Of a stretch of 64,000 bases of DNA, positions 10,441 through 24,886 are shown piece after piece. The stretch covers positions 682,001 to 746,000 of the forward strand of contig NW_027469106.1 in assembly GCF_051020765.1 (NCBI RefSeq), written 5' to 3'. Made by a program: the position numbers and the translations under genes. The notes below the pieces were generated by a model. It saw nothing but the letters and a program-made list of their open reading frames with translations. It was not told the origin of the DNA and did not search any database. Source of the stretch: Lasioglossum baleicum. Taxonomy: Eukaryota > Arthropoda > Insecta > Hymenoptera > Halictidae. Numbering within the stretch: position 1 is the stretch's first letter; each line of letters begins with the position of its first letter.

Positions 10441-13400
10441 CGCAGGTTTTTTGGGATGCGCATGGCTAGTCGATCAAAAACACGTGCGAGAGGATGCATC
10501 CTGCAGGGTAGTCGAGTAAAAACACGTGCGAGAGGATGCATCCCGCAGGCTAGTCGAGCACAAACACGTGCGAGGTTTTGTGGGATGCGCATGCGCAGGT
10601 TTTGTGGGATGCGCATGCGCAGATTTTATGGGATGCGCATGCGCAGGTTTTTTGGGATGCGCATGGCTAGTCGAGCAAAAACACGTGCGAGAGTATGCAT
10701 CCCGCAGGCTAGTCGAGTAAAAACACGTGCGAGACGATGCATCCCGCAGGCCAGTCGAGTAAAAACACGTGCGAGAGGATGCATCCCGCAGGCTAGTCGA
10801 GTAAAAACACGTGCGAGAGGATGCATCCCGCAGGCTAGTCGAGTAAAAACACGTTCGAGGTTTTGTGGGATGCGCATGCGCAGGTTTTTTGGGATGCGCA
10901 TGCGCAGGTTTTTTGGGATGCGCATGGCTAGTCGAGCAAAAACACGTGCGAGAGGATGCATCCCGCAGGCTAGCCGAGCAAAAACACGTGCGAGAGGATG
11001 CATCCCGCAGGCTAGTCGAGTAAAAACACGTGCGAGGTTTTGTGGGATGCGCATGCGCAGATTTTTTGGGATGCGCATGCGCAGGTTTTTTGGGATGCGC
11101 ATGGCTAGTCGAGCAAAAACACGTGCGAGAGGATGCATCCCGCAGGCTAGTCGAGTAAAAACACGTGCGAGACGATGCATCCCGCAGGCCAGTCGAGTAA
11201 AAACACGTGCGAGAGGATGCATCCCGCAGGCTAGTCGAGTAAAAACACGTGCGAGGTTTTGTGGGATGCGCATGCGCAGGTTTTGTGGGATGCGCATGCG
11301 CAGGTTTTTTGGGATGCGCATGTGCAGGTTTTTTGGGATGCGCATGGCTAGTCGAGCAAAAACATGTGCGAGAGGATGCATCCCGCAGGCTAGTCGAGTA
11401 AAAACACGTGCGAGAGGATGCATCCCGCAGGCTAGTCGAGTAAAAACACGTGCGAGGTTTTGTGGGATGCGCATGCGCAGGTTTTTTGGGATGCGCATGT
11501 GCAGGATTTTTGGGATGCGCATGGCTAGTCGAGCAAAAACACGTGCGAGAGGATGCATCCCGCAGGCTAGTCGAGTAAAAACACGTGCGAAAGGATGCAT
11601 CCCGCAGTCTAGTCGAGCACAAACACGTGCGAGGTTTTGTGGGATGCGCATGCGCAGGTTTTGTGGGATGCGCATGCGCAGATTTTTTGGGATGCGCATG
11701 CGCAGGTTTTTTGGGATGCGCATGGATAGTCGAGCAAAAACACGTGCGAGAGGATGCATCCCGCAGGCTAGTCGAGTAAAAACACGTTCGAGGTTTTGTG
11801 GGATGCGCATGCGCAGGTTTTGTGGGATGCGCATTCGCAGGTTTTTTGGGATGCGCATGCGCAGGTTTTTTGGGATGCGCATGGCTAGTCGAGCAAAAAC
11901 ACGTGCGAGAGGATGCATCCCGCAGGCTAGTCGAGTAAAAACACGTGCGAGACGATGCATCCCGCAGGCCAGTCGAGTAAAAACACGTGCGAGAGGATGC
12001 ATCCCGCAGGCTAGTCGAGTAAAAACACGTGCGAGGTTTTGTGGGATGCGCATGTGCAGGTTTTTTGGGATGCGCATGTGCAGGTTTTTTGGGATGCGCA
12101 TGGCTAGTAGAGCAAAAACACGTGCGAGAGGATGCATCCCGCAGGCTAGTCGAGTAAAAACACGTGCGAGAGGATGCATCCCGCAGGCTAGTCGAGTAAA
12201 AACACGTGCGAGGTTTTGTGGGATGCGCATGCGCAGGTTTTTTGGGATGCGCATGTGCAGGATTTTTGGGATGCGCATGGCTAGTCGAGCAAAAACACGT
12301 GCGAGGATTTGTGGGATGCGCATGCGCAGGTTTTGTGGGATGCGCATGCGCAGGTTTTTTGGGATGCGCATGCGCAGGTTTTTTGGGATGCGCATGGCTA
12401 GTCGAGCAAAAACACGTGCGAGAGGATGCATCCCGCAGGCTAGTCGAGTAAAAACACGTGCGAGACGATGCATCCCGCAGGCCAGTCGAGTAAAAACACG
12501 TGCGAGAGGATGCATCCCGCAGGCTAGTCGAGTAAAAACACGTGCGAGAGGATGCATCCCGCAGGCTAGTCGAGTAAAAACACGTGCGAGGTTTTGTGGG
12601 ATGCGCATGCTCAGGTTTTTTGGGATGCGCATGCGCAGGTTTTTTGGGATGCGCATGGCTAGTCGAGCAAAAACACGTGCGGGAGGATGCATCCCGCAGG
12701 CTAGTCGAGTAAAAACACGTGCGAGGTTTTGTGGGATGCGCATGCGCAGATTTTTTGGGATGCGCATGCGCAGGTTTTTTGGGATGCGCATGGCTAGTCG
12801 AGCAAAAACACGTGCGAGAGGATGCATCCCGCAGGCTAGTCGAGTAAAAACACGTGCGAGACGATGCATCCCGCAGGCCAGTCGAGTAAAAACACGTGCG
12901 AGAGGATGCATCCCGCAGGCTAGTCGAGTAAAAACACGTGCGAGGTTTTGTGGGATGCGCATGCGCAGGTTTTGTGGGATGCGCATGCGCAGGTTTTTTG
13001 GGATGCGCATGTGCAGGTTTTTTGGGATGCGCATGGCTAGTCGAGCAAAAACACGTGCGAGAGGATGCATCCCGCAGGCTAGTCGAGTAAAAACACGTGC
13101 GAGAGGATGCATCCCGCAGGCTAGTCGAGTAAAAACACGTGCGAGGTTTTGTGGGATGCGCATGCGCAGGTTTTTTGGGATGCGCATGTGCAGGATTTTT
13201 GGGATGCGCATGGCTAGTCGAGCAAAAACACGTGCGAGAGGATGCATCCCGCAGGCTAGTCGAGTAAAAACACGTGCGAGAGAATGCATCCCGCAGGCTA
13301 GTCGAGTAAAAACACGTGCGAGGATTTGTGGGATGCGCATGCGCAGGTTTTTTGGGATGCGCATGGCTAGTCGAGCAAAAACACGTGCGAGAGGATGCGT

Positions 13401-15423
13401 CCCGCAGGCTAGTCGAGTAAAAACACGTGCGAAAGGATGCATCCCGCAGTCTAGTCGAGCACAAACACGTGCGAGGTTTTGTGGGATGCGCATGCGCAGA
13501 TTTTTTGGGATGCGCATGCGCAGGTTTTTTGGGATGCGCATGGATAGTCGAGCAAAAACACGTGCGAGAGGATGCATCCCGCAGGCTAGTCGAGTAAAAA
13601 CACGTGCGAGAGAATGCATCCCGCAGGCTAGTCGAGTAAAAACACGTGCGAGGATTTGTGGGATGCGCATGCGCAGGTTTTGTGGGATGCGCATGCGCAG
13701 GTTTTTTGGGATGCGCATGCGCAGGTTTTTTGGGATGCGCATGGCTAGTCGATCAAAAACACGTGCGAGAGGATGCATCCTGCAGGGTAGTCGAGTAAAA
13801 ACACGTGCGAGAGGATGCATCCCGCAGGCTAGTCGAGCACAAACACGTGCGAGGTTTTGTGGGATGCGCATGCGCAGGTTTTGTGGGATGTGCATGCGCA
13901 GATTTTTTGGGATGCGCATGCGCAGGTTTTTTGGGATGCGCATGGCTAGTCGAGCAAAAACACGTGCGAGAGGATGCATCCCGCAGGCTAGTCGAGTAAA
14001 AACACGTGCGAGACGATGCATCCCGCAGGCCAGTCGAGTAAAAACACGTGCGAGAGGATGCATCCCGCAGGCTAGTCGAGTAAAAGCACGGGCGAGAGGA
14101 TGCATCCCGCAGGCTAGTCGAGTAAAAACACGTGCGAGGTTTTGTGGGATGCGCATGCGCAGGTTTTTTGGGATGCGCATGCGCAGGTTTTTTGGGATGC
14201 GCATGGCTAGTCGAGCAAAAACACGTGCGAGAGGATGCATCCCGCAGGCTAGCCGAGCAAAAACACGTGCGAGAGGATGCATCCCGCAGGCTAGTCGAGT
14301 AAAAACACGTGCGAGAGGATGCATCCCGCAGGCTAGTCGAGTAAAAACACGTGCGAGAGGATGCATCCCGCAGGCTAGTCGAGTAAAAACACGTGCGAGG
14401 TTTTGTGGGATGCGCATGCGCAGGTTTTTTGGGATGCGCATGTGCAGGATTTTTGGGATGCGCATGGCTAGTCGAGCAAAAACACGTGCGAGAGGATGCA
14501 TCCCGCAGGCTAGTCGAGTAAAAACACGTGCGAGAGAATGCATCCCGCAGGCTAGTCGAGTAAAAACACGTGCGAGGATTTGTGGGATGCGCATGCGCAG
14601 GTTTTGTGGGATGCGCATGCGCAGGTTTTTTGGGATGCGCATGCGCAGATTTTTTGGGATGCGCATGGCTAGTCGAGCAAAAACACGTGCGAGAGGATGC
14701 ATCCCGCAGGCTAGTCGAGTAAAAACACGTGCGAAAGGATGCATCCCGCAGTCTAGTCGAGCACAAACACGTGCGAGGTTTTGTGGGATGCGCATGCGCA
14801 GGTTTTGTGGGATGTGCATGCGCAGATTTTTTGGGATGCTCATGCGCAGGTTTTTTGGGATGCGCATGGATAGTCGAGCAAAAACACGTGCGAGAGGATG
14901 CATCCCGCAGGCTAGTCGAGTAAAAACACGTTCGAGGTTTTGTGGGATGCGCATGCGCAGGTTTTGTGGGATGCGCATTCGCAGGTTTTTTGGGATGCGC
15001 ATGCGCAGGTTTTTTGGGATGCGCATGGCTAGTCGAGCAAAAACACGTGCGAGAGGATGCATCCCGCAGGCTAGTCGAGTAAAAACACGTGCGAGACGAT
15101 GCATCCCGCAGGCCAGTCGAGTAAAAACACGTGCGAGAGGATGCATCCCGCAGGCTAGTCGAGTAAAAACACGTGCGAGGTTTTGTGGGATGCGCATGTG
15201 CAGGTTTTTTGGGATGCGCATGTGCAGGTTTTTTGGGATGCGCATGGCTAGTAGAGCAAAAACACGTGCGAGAGGATGCATCCCGCAGGCTAGTCGAGTA
15301 AAAACACGTGCGAGAGGATGCATCCCGCAGGCTAGTCGAGTAAAAACACGTGCGAGGTTTTGTGGGATGCGCATGCGCAGGTTTTTTGGGATGCGCATGT
15401 GCAGGATTTTTGGGATGCGCATG
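10441..15423 (+). repeat. 4,983-bp tandem duplication, copy 2
   Basis: Near-identical to 5458-10440. The copy junction is visible at 10441: a type 2 block end (GTGCAGGATTTTTGGG) is joined to another 24-mer instead of GCTAGTCGAGC, an arrangement I see nowhere else. Past 15423 the sequence continues into a different block, so there is no third copy. Confidence 0.93.
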
Positions 15424-17950
15424 GCTAGTCGAGCAAAAACACGTGCGAGGATTTGTGGGATGCGCATGCGCAGGTTTTGTGGGATGCGCATGCGCAGGTT
15501 TTTTGGGATGCGCATGCGCAGGTTTTTTGGGATGCGCATGGCTAGTCGAGCAAAAACACGTGCGAGAGAATGCATCCCGCAGGCTAGTCGAGTAAAAACA
15601 CGTGCGAGGATTTGTGGGATGCGCATGCGCAGGTTTTGTGGGATGCGCATGCGCAGGTTTTTTGGGATGCGCATGCGCAGGTTTTTTGGGATGCGCATGG
15701 CTAGTCGAGCAAAAACACGTGCGAGAGGATGCATCCTGCAGGGTAGTCGAGTAAAAACACGTGCGAGAGGATGCATCCCGCAGGCTAGTCGAGCACAAAC
15801 ACGTGCGAGGTTTTGTGGGATGCGCATGCGCAGATTTTTTGGGATGCGCATGCGCAGGTTTTTTGGGATGCGCATGGCTAGTCGAGCAAAAACACGTGCG
15901 AGAGGATGCATCCCGCAGGCTAGTCGAGTAAAAACACGTGCGAGACAATGCATCCCGCAGGCCAGTCGAGTAAAAACACGTGCGAGAGGATGCATCCCGC
16001 AGGCTAGTCGAGTAAAAACACGTGCGAGAGGATGCATCCCGCAGGCTAGTCGAGTAAAAACACGTGCGAGGTTTTGTGGGATGCGCATGCGCAGGTTTTT
16101 TGGGATGCGCATGGCTAGTCGAGTAAAAACACGTGCGAGACGATGCATCCCGCAGGCCAGTCGAGTAAAAACACGTGCGAGAGGATGCATCCCGCAGGCT
16201 AGTCGAGTAAAAACACGTGCGAGAGGATGCATCCCGCAGGCTAGTCGAGTAAAAACACGTGCGAGGTTTTGTGGGATGCGCATGCGCAGGTTTTTTGGGA
16301 TGCGCATGCGCAGGTTTTTTGGGATGCGCATGCGCAGGTTTTTTGGGATGCGCATGGCTAGTCGAGCAAAAACACGTGCGAGAGGATGCATCCCGCAGGC
16401 TAGCCGAGCAAAAACACGTGCGAGAGGATGCATCCCGCAGGCTAGTCGAGTAAAAACACGTGCGAGGTTTTGTGGGATGCGCATGCGCAGATTTTTTGGG
16501 ATGCGCATGCGCAGGTTTTTTGGGATGCGCATGGCTAGTCGAGCAAAAACACGTGCGAGAGGATGCATCCCGCAGGCTAGTCGAGTAAGAACACGTGCGA
16601 GACGATGCATCCCGCAGGCCAGTCGAGTAAAAACACGTGCGAGAGGATGCATCCCGCAGGCTAGTCGAGTAAAAACACGTGCGAGGTTTTGTGGGATGCG
16701 CATGCGCAGGTTTTGTGGGATGCGCATGCGCAGGTTTTTTGGGATGCGCATGTGCAGGTTTTTTGGGATGCGCATGGCTAGTCGAGCAAAAACACGTGCG
16801 AGAGGATGCATCCCGCAGGCTAGTCGAGTAAAAACACGTGCGAGAGGATGCATCCCGCAGGCTAGTCGAGTAAAAACACGTGCGAGACGATGCATCCCGC
16901 AGGCCAGTCGAGTAAAAACACGTGCGAGAGGATGCATCCCGCAGGCTAGTCGAGTAAAAACACGTGCGAGGTTTTGTGGGATGCGCATGCGCAGGTTTTT
17001 TGGGATGCGCATGGCTAGTCGAGCAAAAACACGTGCGAGAGGATGCATCCCGCAGGCTAGCCGAGCAAAAACACGTGCGAGAGGATGCATCCCGCAGGCT
17101 AGTCGAGTAAAAACACGTGCGAGGTTTTGTGGGATGCGCATGCGCAGATTTTTTGGGATGCGCATGCGCAGGTTTTTTGGGATGCGCATGGCTAGTCGAG
17201 CAAAAACACGTGCGAGAGGATGCATCCCGCAGGCTAGTCGAGTAAAAACACGTGCGAGACGATGCATCCCGCAGGCCAGTCGAGTAAAAACACGTGCGAG
17301 AGGATGCATCCCGCAGGCTAGTCGAGTAAAAACACGTGCGAGGTTTTGTGGGATGCGCATGCGCAGGTTTTGTGGGATGCGCATGCGCAGGTTTTTTGGG
17401 ATGCGCATGTGCAGGTTTTTTGGGATGCGCATGGCTAGTCGAGCAAAAACACGTGCGAGAGGATGCATCCCGCAGGCTAGTCGAGTAAAAACACGTGCGA
17501 GAGGATGCATCCCGCAGGCTAGTCGAGTAAAAACACGTGCGAGGTTTTGTGGGATGCGCATGCGCAGGTTTTTTGGGATGCGCATGTGCAGGATTTTTGG
17601 GATGCGCATGGCTAGTCGAGCAAAAACACGTGCGAGAGGATGCATCCCGCAGGCTAGTCGAGTAAAAACACGTGCGAGAGAATGCATCCCGCAGGCTAGT
17701 CGAGTAAAAACACGTGCGAGGATTTGTGGGATGCGCATGCGCAGGTTTTGTGGGATGCGCATGCGCAGGTTTTTTGGGATGCGCATGCGCAGGTTTTTTG
17801 GGATGCGCATGGCTAGTCGAGCAAAAACACGTGCGAGAGGATGCATCCCGCAGGCTAGTCGAGTAAAAACACGTGCGAAAGGATGCATCCCGCAGTCTAG
17901 TCGAGCACAAACACGTGCGAGGTTTTGTGGGATGCGCATGCGCAGGTTTT
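15115..17950 (+). repeat. ~2.8-kb dispersed duplicate, copy 1
   Basis: Matches 20470-23281. The offset is 5355 bp at the left and 5331 bp after one 24-mer is lost in the second copy. A shared rare variant, GAGACAATG, at 15942 pairs with 21273. The match ends at 17951, where GTGGG faces TTGGG. Confidence 0.88.
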
Positions 17951-18175
17951 GTGGGATGCGCATGCGCAGGTTTTTTGGGATGCGCATGTGCAGGTTTTTT
18001 GGGATGCGCATGTGCAGGTTTTTTGGGATGCGCATGGCTAGTCGAGCAAAAACACGTGCGAGAGGATGCATCCCGCAGGCTAGTCGAGTAAAAACACGTG
18101 CGAGAGGATGCATCCCGCAGGCTAGCCGAGCAAAAACACGTGCGAGAGGATGCATCCCGCAGGCTAGTCGAGCAC

Positions 18176-20553
18176 AAACACGTGCGAGAGGATGCATCCC
18201 GCAGGCTAGTCGAGTAAAAACACGTGCGAGAGAATGCATCCCGCAGGCTAGTCGAGTAAAAACACGTGCGAGGATTTGTGGGATGCGCATGCGCAGGTTT
18301 TGTGGGATGCGCATGCGCAGGTTCTTTGGGATGCGCATGCGCAGGTTTTTTGGGATGCGCATGGCTAGTCGAGCAAAAACACGTGCGAGAGGATGCATCC
18401 CGCAGGCTAGTCGAGTAAAAACACGTGCGAAAGGATGCATCCCGCAGTCTAGTCGAGCACAAACACGTGCGAGGTTTTGTGGGATGCGCATGCGCAGGTT
18501 TTGTGGGATGCGCATGCGCAGATTTTTTGGGATGCTCATGCGCAGGTTTTTTGGGATGCGCATGGATAGTCGAGCAAAAACACGTGCGAGAGGATGCATC
18601 CCGCAGGCTAGTCGAGTAAAAACACGTTCGAGGTTTTGTGGGATGCGCATGCGCAGGTTTTGTGGGATGCGCATTCGCAGGTTTTTTGGGATGCGCATGC
18701 GCAGGTTTTTTGGGATGCGCATGGCTAGTCGAGCAAAAACACGTGCGAGAGGATGCATCCCGCAGGCTAGTCGAGTAAAAACACGTGCGAGACGATGCAT
18801 CCCGCAGGCCAGTCGAGTAAAAACACGTGCGAGAGGATGCATCCCGCAGGCTAGTCGAGTAAAAACACGTGCGAGGTTTTGTGGGATGCGCATGTGCAGG
18901 TTTTTTGGGATGCGCATGTCTAGTAGAGCAAAAACACGTGCGAGAGGATGCATCCCGCAGGCTAGTCGAGTAAAAACACGTGCGAGAGGATGCATCCCGC
19001 AGGCTAGTCGAGTAAAAACACGTGCGAGGTTTTGTGGGATGCGCATGCGCAGGTTTTTTGGGATGCGCATGTGCAGGATTTTTGGGATGCGCATGGCTAG
19101 TCGAGCAAAAACACGTGCGAGGATTTGTGGGATGCGCATGCGCAGGTTTTGTGGGATGCGCATGCGCAGGTTTTTTGGGATGCGCATGCGCAGGTTTTTT
19201 GGGATGCGCATGGCTAGTCGAGCAAAAACACGTGCGAGAGAATGCATCCCGCAGGCTAGTCGAGTAAAAACACGTGCGAGGATTTGTGGGATGCGCATGC
19301 GCAGGTTTTTTGGGATGCGCATGCGCAGGTTTTTTGGGATGCGCATGGCTAGTCGAGCAAAAACACGTGCGAGAGGATGCATCCCGCAGGCTAGCCGAGC
19401 AAAAACACGTGCGAGAGGATGCATCCCGCAGGCTAGTCGAGTAAAAACACGTGCGAGGTTTTGTGGGATGCGCATGCGCAGATTTTTTGGGATGCGCATG
19501 CGCAGGTTTTTTGGGATGCGCATGGCTAGTCGAGCAAAAACACGTGCGAGAGGATGCATCCCGCAGGCTAGTCGAGTAAGAACACGTGCGAGACGATGCA
19601 TCCCGCAGGCCAGTCGAGTAAAAACACGTGCGAGAGGATGCATCCCGCAGGCTAGTCGAGTAAAAACACGTGCGAGGTTTTGTGGGATGCGCATGCGCAG
19701 GTTTTGTGGGATGCGCATGCGCAGGTTTTTTGGGATGCGCATGTGCAGGTTTTTTGGGATGCGCATGGCTAGTCGAGCAAAAACACGTGCGAGAGGATGC
19801 ATCCCGCAGGCTAGTCGAGTAAAAACACGTGCGAGAGGATGCATCCCGCAGGCTAGTCGAGTAAAAACACGTGCGAGACGATGCATCCCGCAGGCCAGTC
19901 GAGTAAAAACACGTGCGAGAGGATGCATCCCGCAGGCTAGTCGAGTAAAAACACGTGCGAGGTTTTGTGGGATGCGCATGCGCAGGTTTTTTGGGATGCG
20001 CATGGCTAGTCGAGCAAAAACACGTGCGAGAGGATGCATCCCGCAGGCTAGCCGAGCAAAAACACGTGCGAGAGGATGCATCCCGCAGGCTAGTCGAGTA
20101 AAAACACGTGCGAGGTTTTGTGGGATGCGCATGCGCAGATTTTTTGGGATGCGCATGCGCAGGTTTTTTGGGATGCGCATGGCTAGTCGAGCAAAAACAC
20201 GTGCGAGAGGATGCATCCCGCAGGCTAGTCGAGTAAAAACACGTGCGAGACGATGCATCCCGCAGGCCAGTCGAGTAAAAACACGTGCGAGAGGATGCAT
20301 CCCGCAGGCTAGTCGAGTAAAAACACGTGCGAGGTTTTGTGGGATGCGCATGCGCAGGTTTTGTGGGATGCGCATGCGCAGGTTTTTTGGGATGCGCATG
20401 TGCAGGTTTTTTGGGATGCGCATGGCTAGTCGAGCAAAAACACGTGCGAGAGGATGCATCCCGCAGGCTAGTCGAGTAAAAACACGTGCGAGAGGATGCA
20501 TCCCGCAGGCTAGTCGAGTAAAAACACGTGCGAGGTTTTGTGGGATGCGCATG
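18176..20553 (+). repeat. ~2.4-kb dispersed duplicate, copy 1
   Basis: Matches 24887-27264 at a constant offset of 6711 bp. Shared rare variants are GGTTCTTTGGG (near 18320 and 25031) and GCATGTCTAGTAGAGC (near 18917 and 25628). Substitutions I located are GCATGGCTAG at 19767 versus GCATAGCTAG at 26478, and GCGAGAGG versus GCGGGAGG near 27201. Confidence 0.9.
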
Positions 20554-23281
20554 TGCAGGTTTTTTGGGATGCGCATGTGCAGGTTTTTTGGGATGCGCAT
20601 GGCTAGTAGAGCAAAAACACGTGCGAGAGGATGCATCCCGCAGGCTAGTCGAGTAAAAACACGTGCGAGAGGATGCATCCCGCAGGCTAGTCGAGTAAAA
20701 ACACGTGCGAGGTTTTGTGGGATGCGCATGCGCAGGTTTTTTGGGATGCGCATGTGCAGGATTTTTGGGATGCGCATGGCTAGTCGAGCAAAAACACGTG
20801 CGAGGATTTGTGGGATGCGCATGCGCAGGTTTTGTGGGATGCGCATGCGCAGGTTTTTTGGGATGCGCATGGCTAGTCGAGCAAAAACACGTGCGAGAGA
20901 ATGCATCCCGCAGGCTAGTCGAGTAAAAACACGTGCGAGGATTTGTGGGATGCGCATGCGCAGGTTTTGTGGGATGCGCATGCGCAGGTTTTTTGGGATG
21001 CGCATGCGCAGGTTTTTTGGGATGCGCATGGCTAGTCGAGCAAAAACACGTGCGAGAGGATGCATCCTGCAGGGTAGTCGAGTAAAAACACGTGCGAGAG
21101 GATGCATCCCGCAGGCTAGTCGAGCACAAACACGTGCGAGGTTTTGTGGGATGCGCATGCGCAGATTTTTTGGGATGCGCATGCGCAGGTTTTTTGGGAT
21201 GCGCATGGCTAGTCGAGCAAAAACACGTGCGAGAGGATGCATCCCGCAGGCTAGTCGAGTAAAAACACGTGCGAGACAATGCATCCCGCAGGCCAGTCGA
21301 GTAAAAACACGTGCGAGAGGATGCATCCCGCAGGCTAGTCGAGTAAAAACACGTGCGAGAGGATGCATCCCGCAGGCTAGTCGAGTAAAAACACGTGCGA
21401 GGTTTTGTGGGATGCGCATGCGCAGGTTTTTTGGGATGCGCATGGCTAGTCGAGTAAAAACACGTGCGAGACGATGCATCCCGCAGGCCAGTCGAGTAAA
21501 AACACGTGCGAGAGGATGCATCCCGCAGGCTAGTCGAGTAAAAACACGTGCGAGAGGATGCATCCCGCAGGCTAGTCGAGTAAAAACACGTGCGAGGTTT
21601 TGTGGGATGCGCATGCGCAGGTTTTTTGGGATGCGCATGCGCAGGTTTTTTGGGATGCGCATGCGCAGGTTTTTTGGGATGCGCATGGCTAGTCGAGCAA
21701 AAACACGTGCGAGAGGATGCATCCCGCAGGCTAGCCGAGCAAAAACACGTGCGAGAGGATGCATCCCGCAGGCTAGTCGAGTAAAAACACGTGCGAGGTT
21801 TTGTGGGATGCGCATGCGCAGATTTTTTGGGATGCGCATGCGCAGGTTTTTTGGGATGCGCATGGCTAGTCGAGCAAAAACACGTGCGAGAGGATGCATC
21901 CCGCAGGCTAGTCGAGTAAGAACACGTGCGAGACGATGCATCCCGCAGGCCAGTCGAGTAAAAACACGTGCGAGAGGATGCATCCCGCAGGCTAGTCGAG
22001 TAAAAACACGTGCGAGGTTTTGTGGGATGCGCATGCGCAGGTTTTGTGGGATGCGCATGCGCAGGTTTTTTGGGATGCGCATGTGCAGGTTTTTTGGGAT
22101 GCGCATGGCTAGTCGAGCAAAAACACGTGCGAGAGGATGCATCCCGCAGGCTAGTCGAGTAAAAACACGTGCGAGAGGATGCATCCCGCAGGCTAGTCGA
22201 GTAAAAACACGTGCGAGACGATGCATCCCGCAGGCCAGTCGAGTAAAAACACGTGCGAGAGGATGCATCCCGCAGGCTAGTCGAGTAAAAACACGTGCGA
22301 GGTTTTGTGGGATGCGCATGCGCAGGTTTTTTGGGATGCGCATGGCTAGTCGAGCAAAAACACGTGCGAGAGGATGCATCCCGCAGGCTAGCCGAGCAAA
22401 AACACGTGCGAGAGGATGCATCCCGCAGGCTAGTCGAGTAAAAACACGTGCGAGGTTTTGTGGGATGCGCATGCGCAGATTTTTTGGGATGCGCATGCGC
22501 AGGTTTTTTGGGATGCGCATGGCTAGTCGAGCAAAAACACGTGCGAGAGGATGCATCCCGCAGGCTAGTCGAGTAAAAACACGTGCGAGACGATGCATCC
22601 CGCAGGCCAGTCGAGTAAAAACACGTGCGAGAGGATGCATCCCGCAGGCTAGTCGAGTAAAAACACGTGCGAGGTTTTGTGGGATGCGCATGCGCAGGTT
22701 TTGTGGGATGCGCATGCGCAGGTTTTTTGGGATGCGCATGTGCAGGTTTTTTGGGATGCGCATGGCTAGTCGAGCAAAAACACGTGCGAGAGGATGCATC
22801 CCGCAGGCTAGTCGAGTAAAAACACGTGCGAGAGGATGCATCCCGCAGGCTAGTCGAGTAAAAACACGTGCGAGGTTTTGTGGGATGCGCATGCGCAGGT
22901 TTTTTGGGATGCGCATGTGCAGGATTTTTGGGATGCGCATGGCTAGTCGAGCAAAAACACGTGCGAGAGGATGCATCCCGCAGGCTAGTCGAGTAAAAAC
23001 ACGTGCGAGAGAATGCATCCCGCAGGCTAGTCGAGTAAAAACACGTGCGAGGATTTGTGGGATGCGCATGCGCAGGTTTTGTGGGATGCGCATGCGCAGG
23101 TTTTTTGGGATGCGCATGCGCAGGTTTTTTGGGATGCGCATGGCTAGTCGAGCAAAAACACGTGCGAGAGGATGCATCCCGCAGGCTAGTCGAGTAAAAA
23201 CACGTGCGAAAGGATGCATCCCGCAGTCTAGTCGAGCACAAACACGTGCGAGGTTTTGTGGGATGCGCATGCGCAGGTTTT
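20470..23281 (+). repeat. ~2.8-kb dispersed duplicate, copy 2
   Basis: Second copy of 15115-17950, shorter by one 24-mer near 20870. It overlaps the end of the separate duplicate at 18176-20553, so this stretch is a patchwork of at least two duplication events. Confidence 0.88.
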
Positions 23282-24886
23282 TTGGGATGCGCATGTGCAG
23301 GTTTTTTGGGATGCGCATGGCTAGTCGAGCAAAAACACGTGCGAGACGATGCATCCCGCAGGCCAGTCGAGTAAAAACACGTGCGAGAGGATGCATCCCG
23401 CAGGCTAGTCGAGTAAAAACACGTGCGAGGTTTTGTGGGATGCGCATGCGCAGGTTTTGTGGGATGCGCATGCGCAGGTTTTGTGGGATGCGCATGTGCA
23501 GGTTTTTTGGGATGCGCATGGCTAGTCGAGCAAAAACACGTGCGAGAGGATGCATCCCGCAGGCTAGTCGAGTAAAAACACGTGCGAGAGGATGCATCCC
23601 GCAGGCTAGTCGAGTAAAAACACGTGCGAGGTTTTGTGGGATGCGCATGCGCAGGTTTTTTGGGATGCGCATGTGCAGGATTTTTGGGATGCGCATGGCT
23701 AGTCGAGCAAAAACACGTGCGAGACGATGCATCCCGCAGGCCAGTCGAGTAAAAACACGTGCGAGAGGATGCATCCCGCAGGCTAGTCGAGTAAAAACAC
23801 GTGCGAGGTTTTGTGGGATGCGCATGCGCAGGTTTTGTGGGATGCGCATGCGCAGGTTTTGTGGGATGCGCATGTGCAGGTTTTTTGGGATGCGCATGGC
23901 TAGTCGAGCAAAAACACGTGCGAGAGGATGCATCCCGCAGGCTAGTCGAGTAAAAACACGTGCGAGAGGATGCATCCCGCAGGCTAGTCGAGTAAAAACA
24001 CGTGCGAGAGGATGCATCCCGCAGGCTAGTCGAGTAAAAACACGTGCGAGGTTTTGTGGGATGCGCATGCGCAGGTTTTTTGGGATGCGCATGTGCAGGA
24101 TTTTTGGGATGCGCATGGCTAGTCGAGCAAAAACACGTGCGAGAGGATGCATCCCGCAGGCTAGTCGAGTAAAAACACGTGCGAGAGAATGCATCCCGCA
24201 GGCTAGTCGAGTAAAAACACGTGCGAGGATTTGTGGGATGCGCATGCGCAGGTTTTGTGGGATGCGCATGCGCAGGTTTTTTGGGATGCGCATGCGCAGG
24301 TTTTTTGGGATGCGCATGGCTAGTCGAGCAAAAACACGTGCGAGAGGATGCATCCCGCAGGCTAGTCGAGTAAAAACACGTGCGAAAGGATGCATCCCGC
24401 AGTCTAGTCGAGCACAAACACGTGCGAGGTTTTGTGGGATGCGCATGCGCAGGTTTTTTGGGATGCGCATGTGCAGGTTTTTTGGGATGCGCATGGCTAG
24501 TCGAGCAAAAACACGTGCGAGACGATGCATCCCGCAGGCCAGTCGAGTAAAAACACGTGCGAGAGGATGCATCCCGCAGGCTAGTCGAGTAAAAACACGT
24601 GCGAGGTTTTGTGGGATGCGCATGCGCAGGTTTTGTGGGATGCGCATGCGCAGGTTTTGTGGGATGCGCATGTGCAGGTTTTTTGGGATGCGCATGGCTA
24701 GTCGAGCAAAAACACGTGCGAGAGGATGCATCCCGCAGGCTAGTCGAGTAAAAACACGTGCGAGAGGATGCATCCCGCAGGCTAGTCGAGTAAAAACACG
24801 TGCGAGGTTTTGTGGGATGCGCATGCGCAGGTTTTTTGGGATGCGCATGTGCAGGATTTTTGGGATGCGCATGGCTAGTCGAGCAA

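Noticed and set aside
10441..15423. Assembly error as the sole cause of the 4,983-bp pair
   Set aside because: Not excluded, but the copies differ at several positions spread along their length and the junction falls within a 24-mer run, which fits a real unequal exchange better than a simple assembler duplication.
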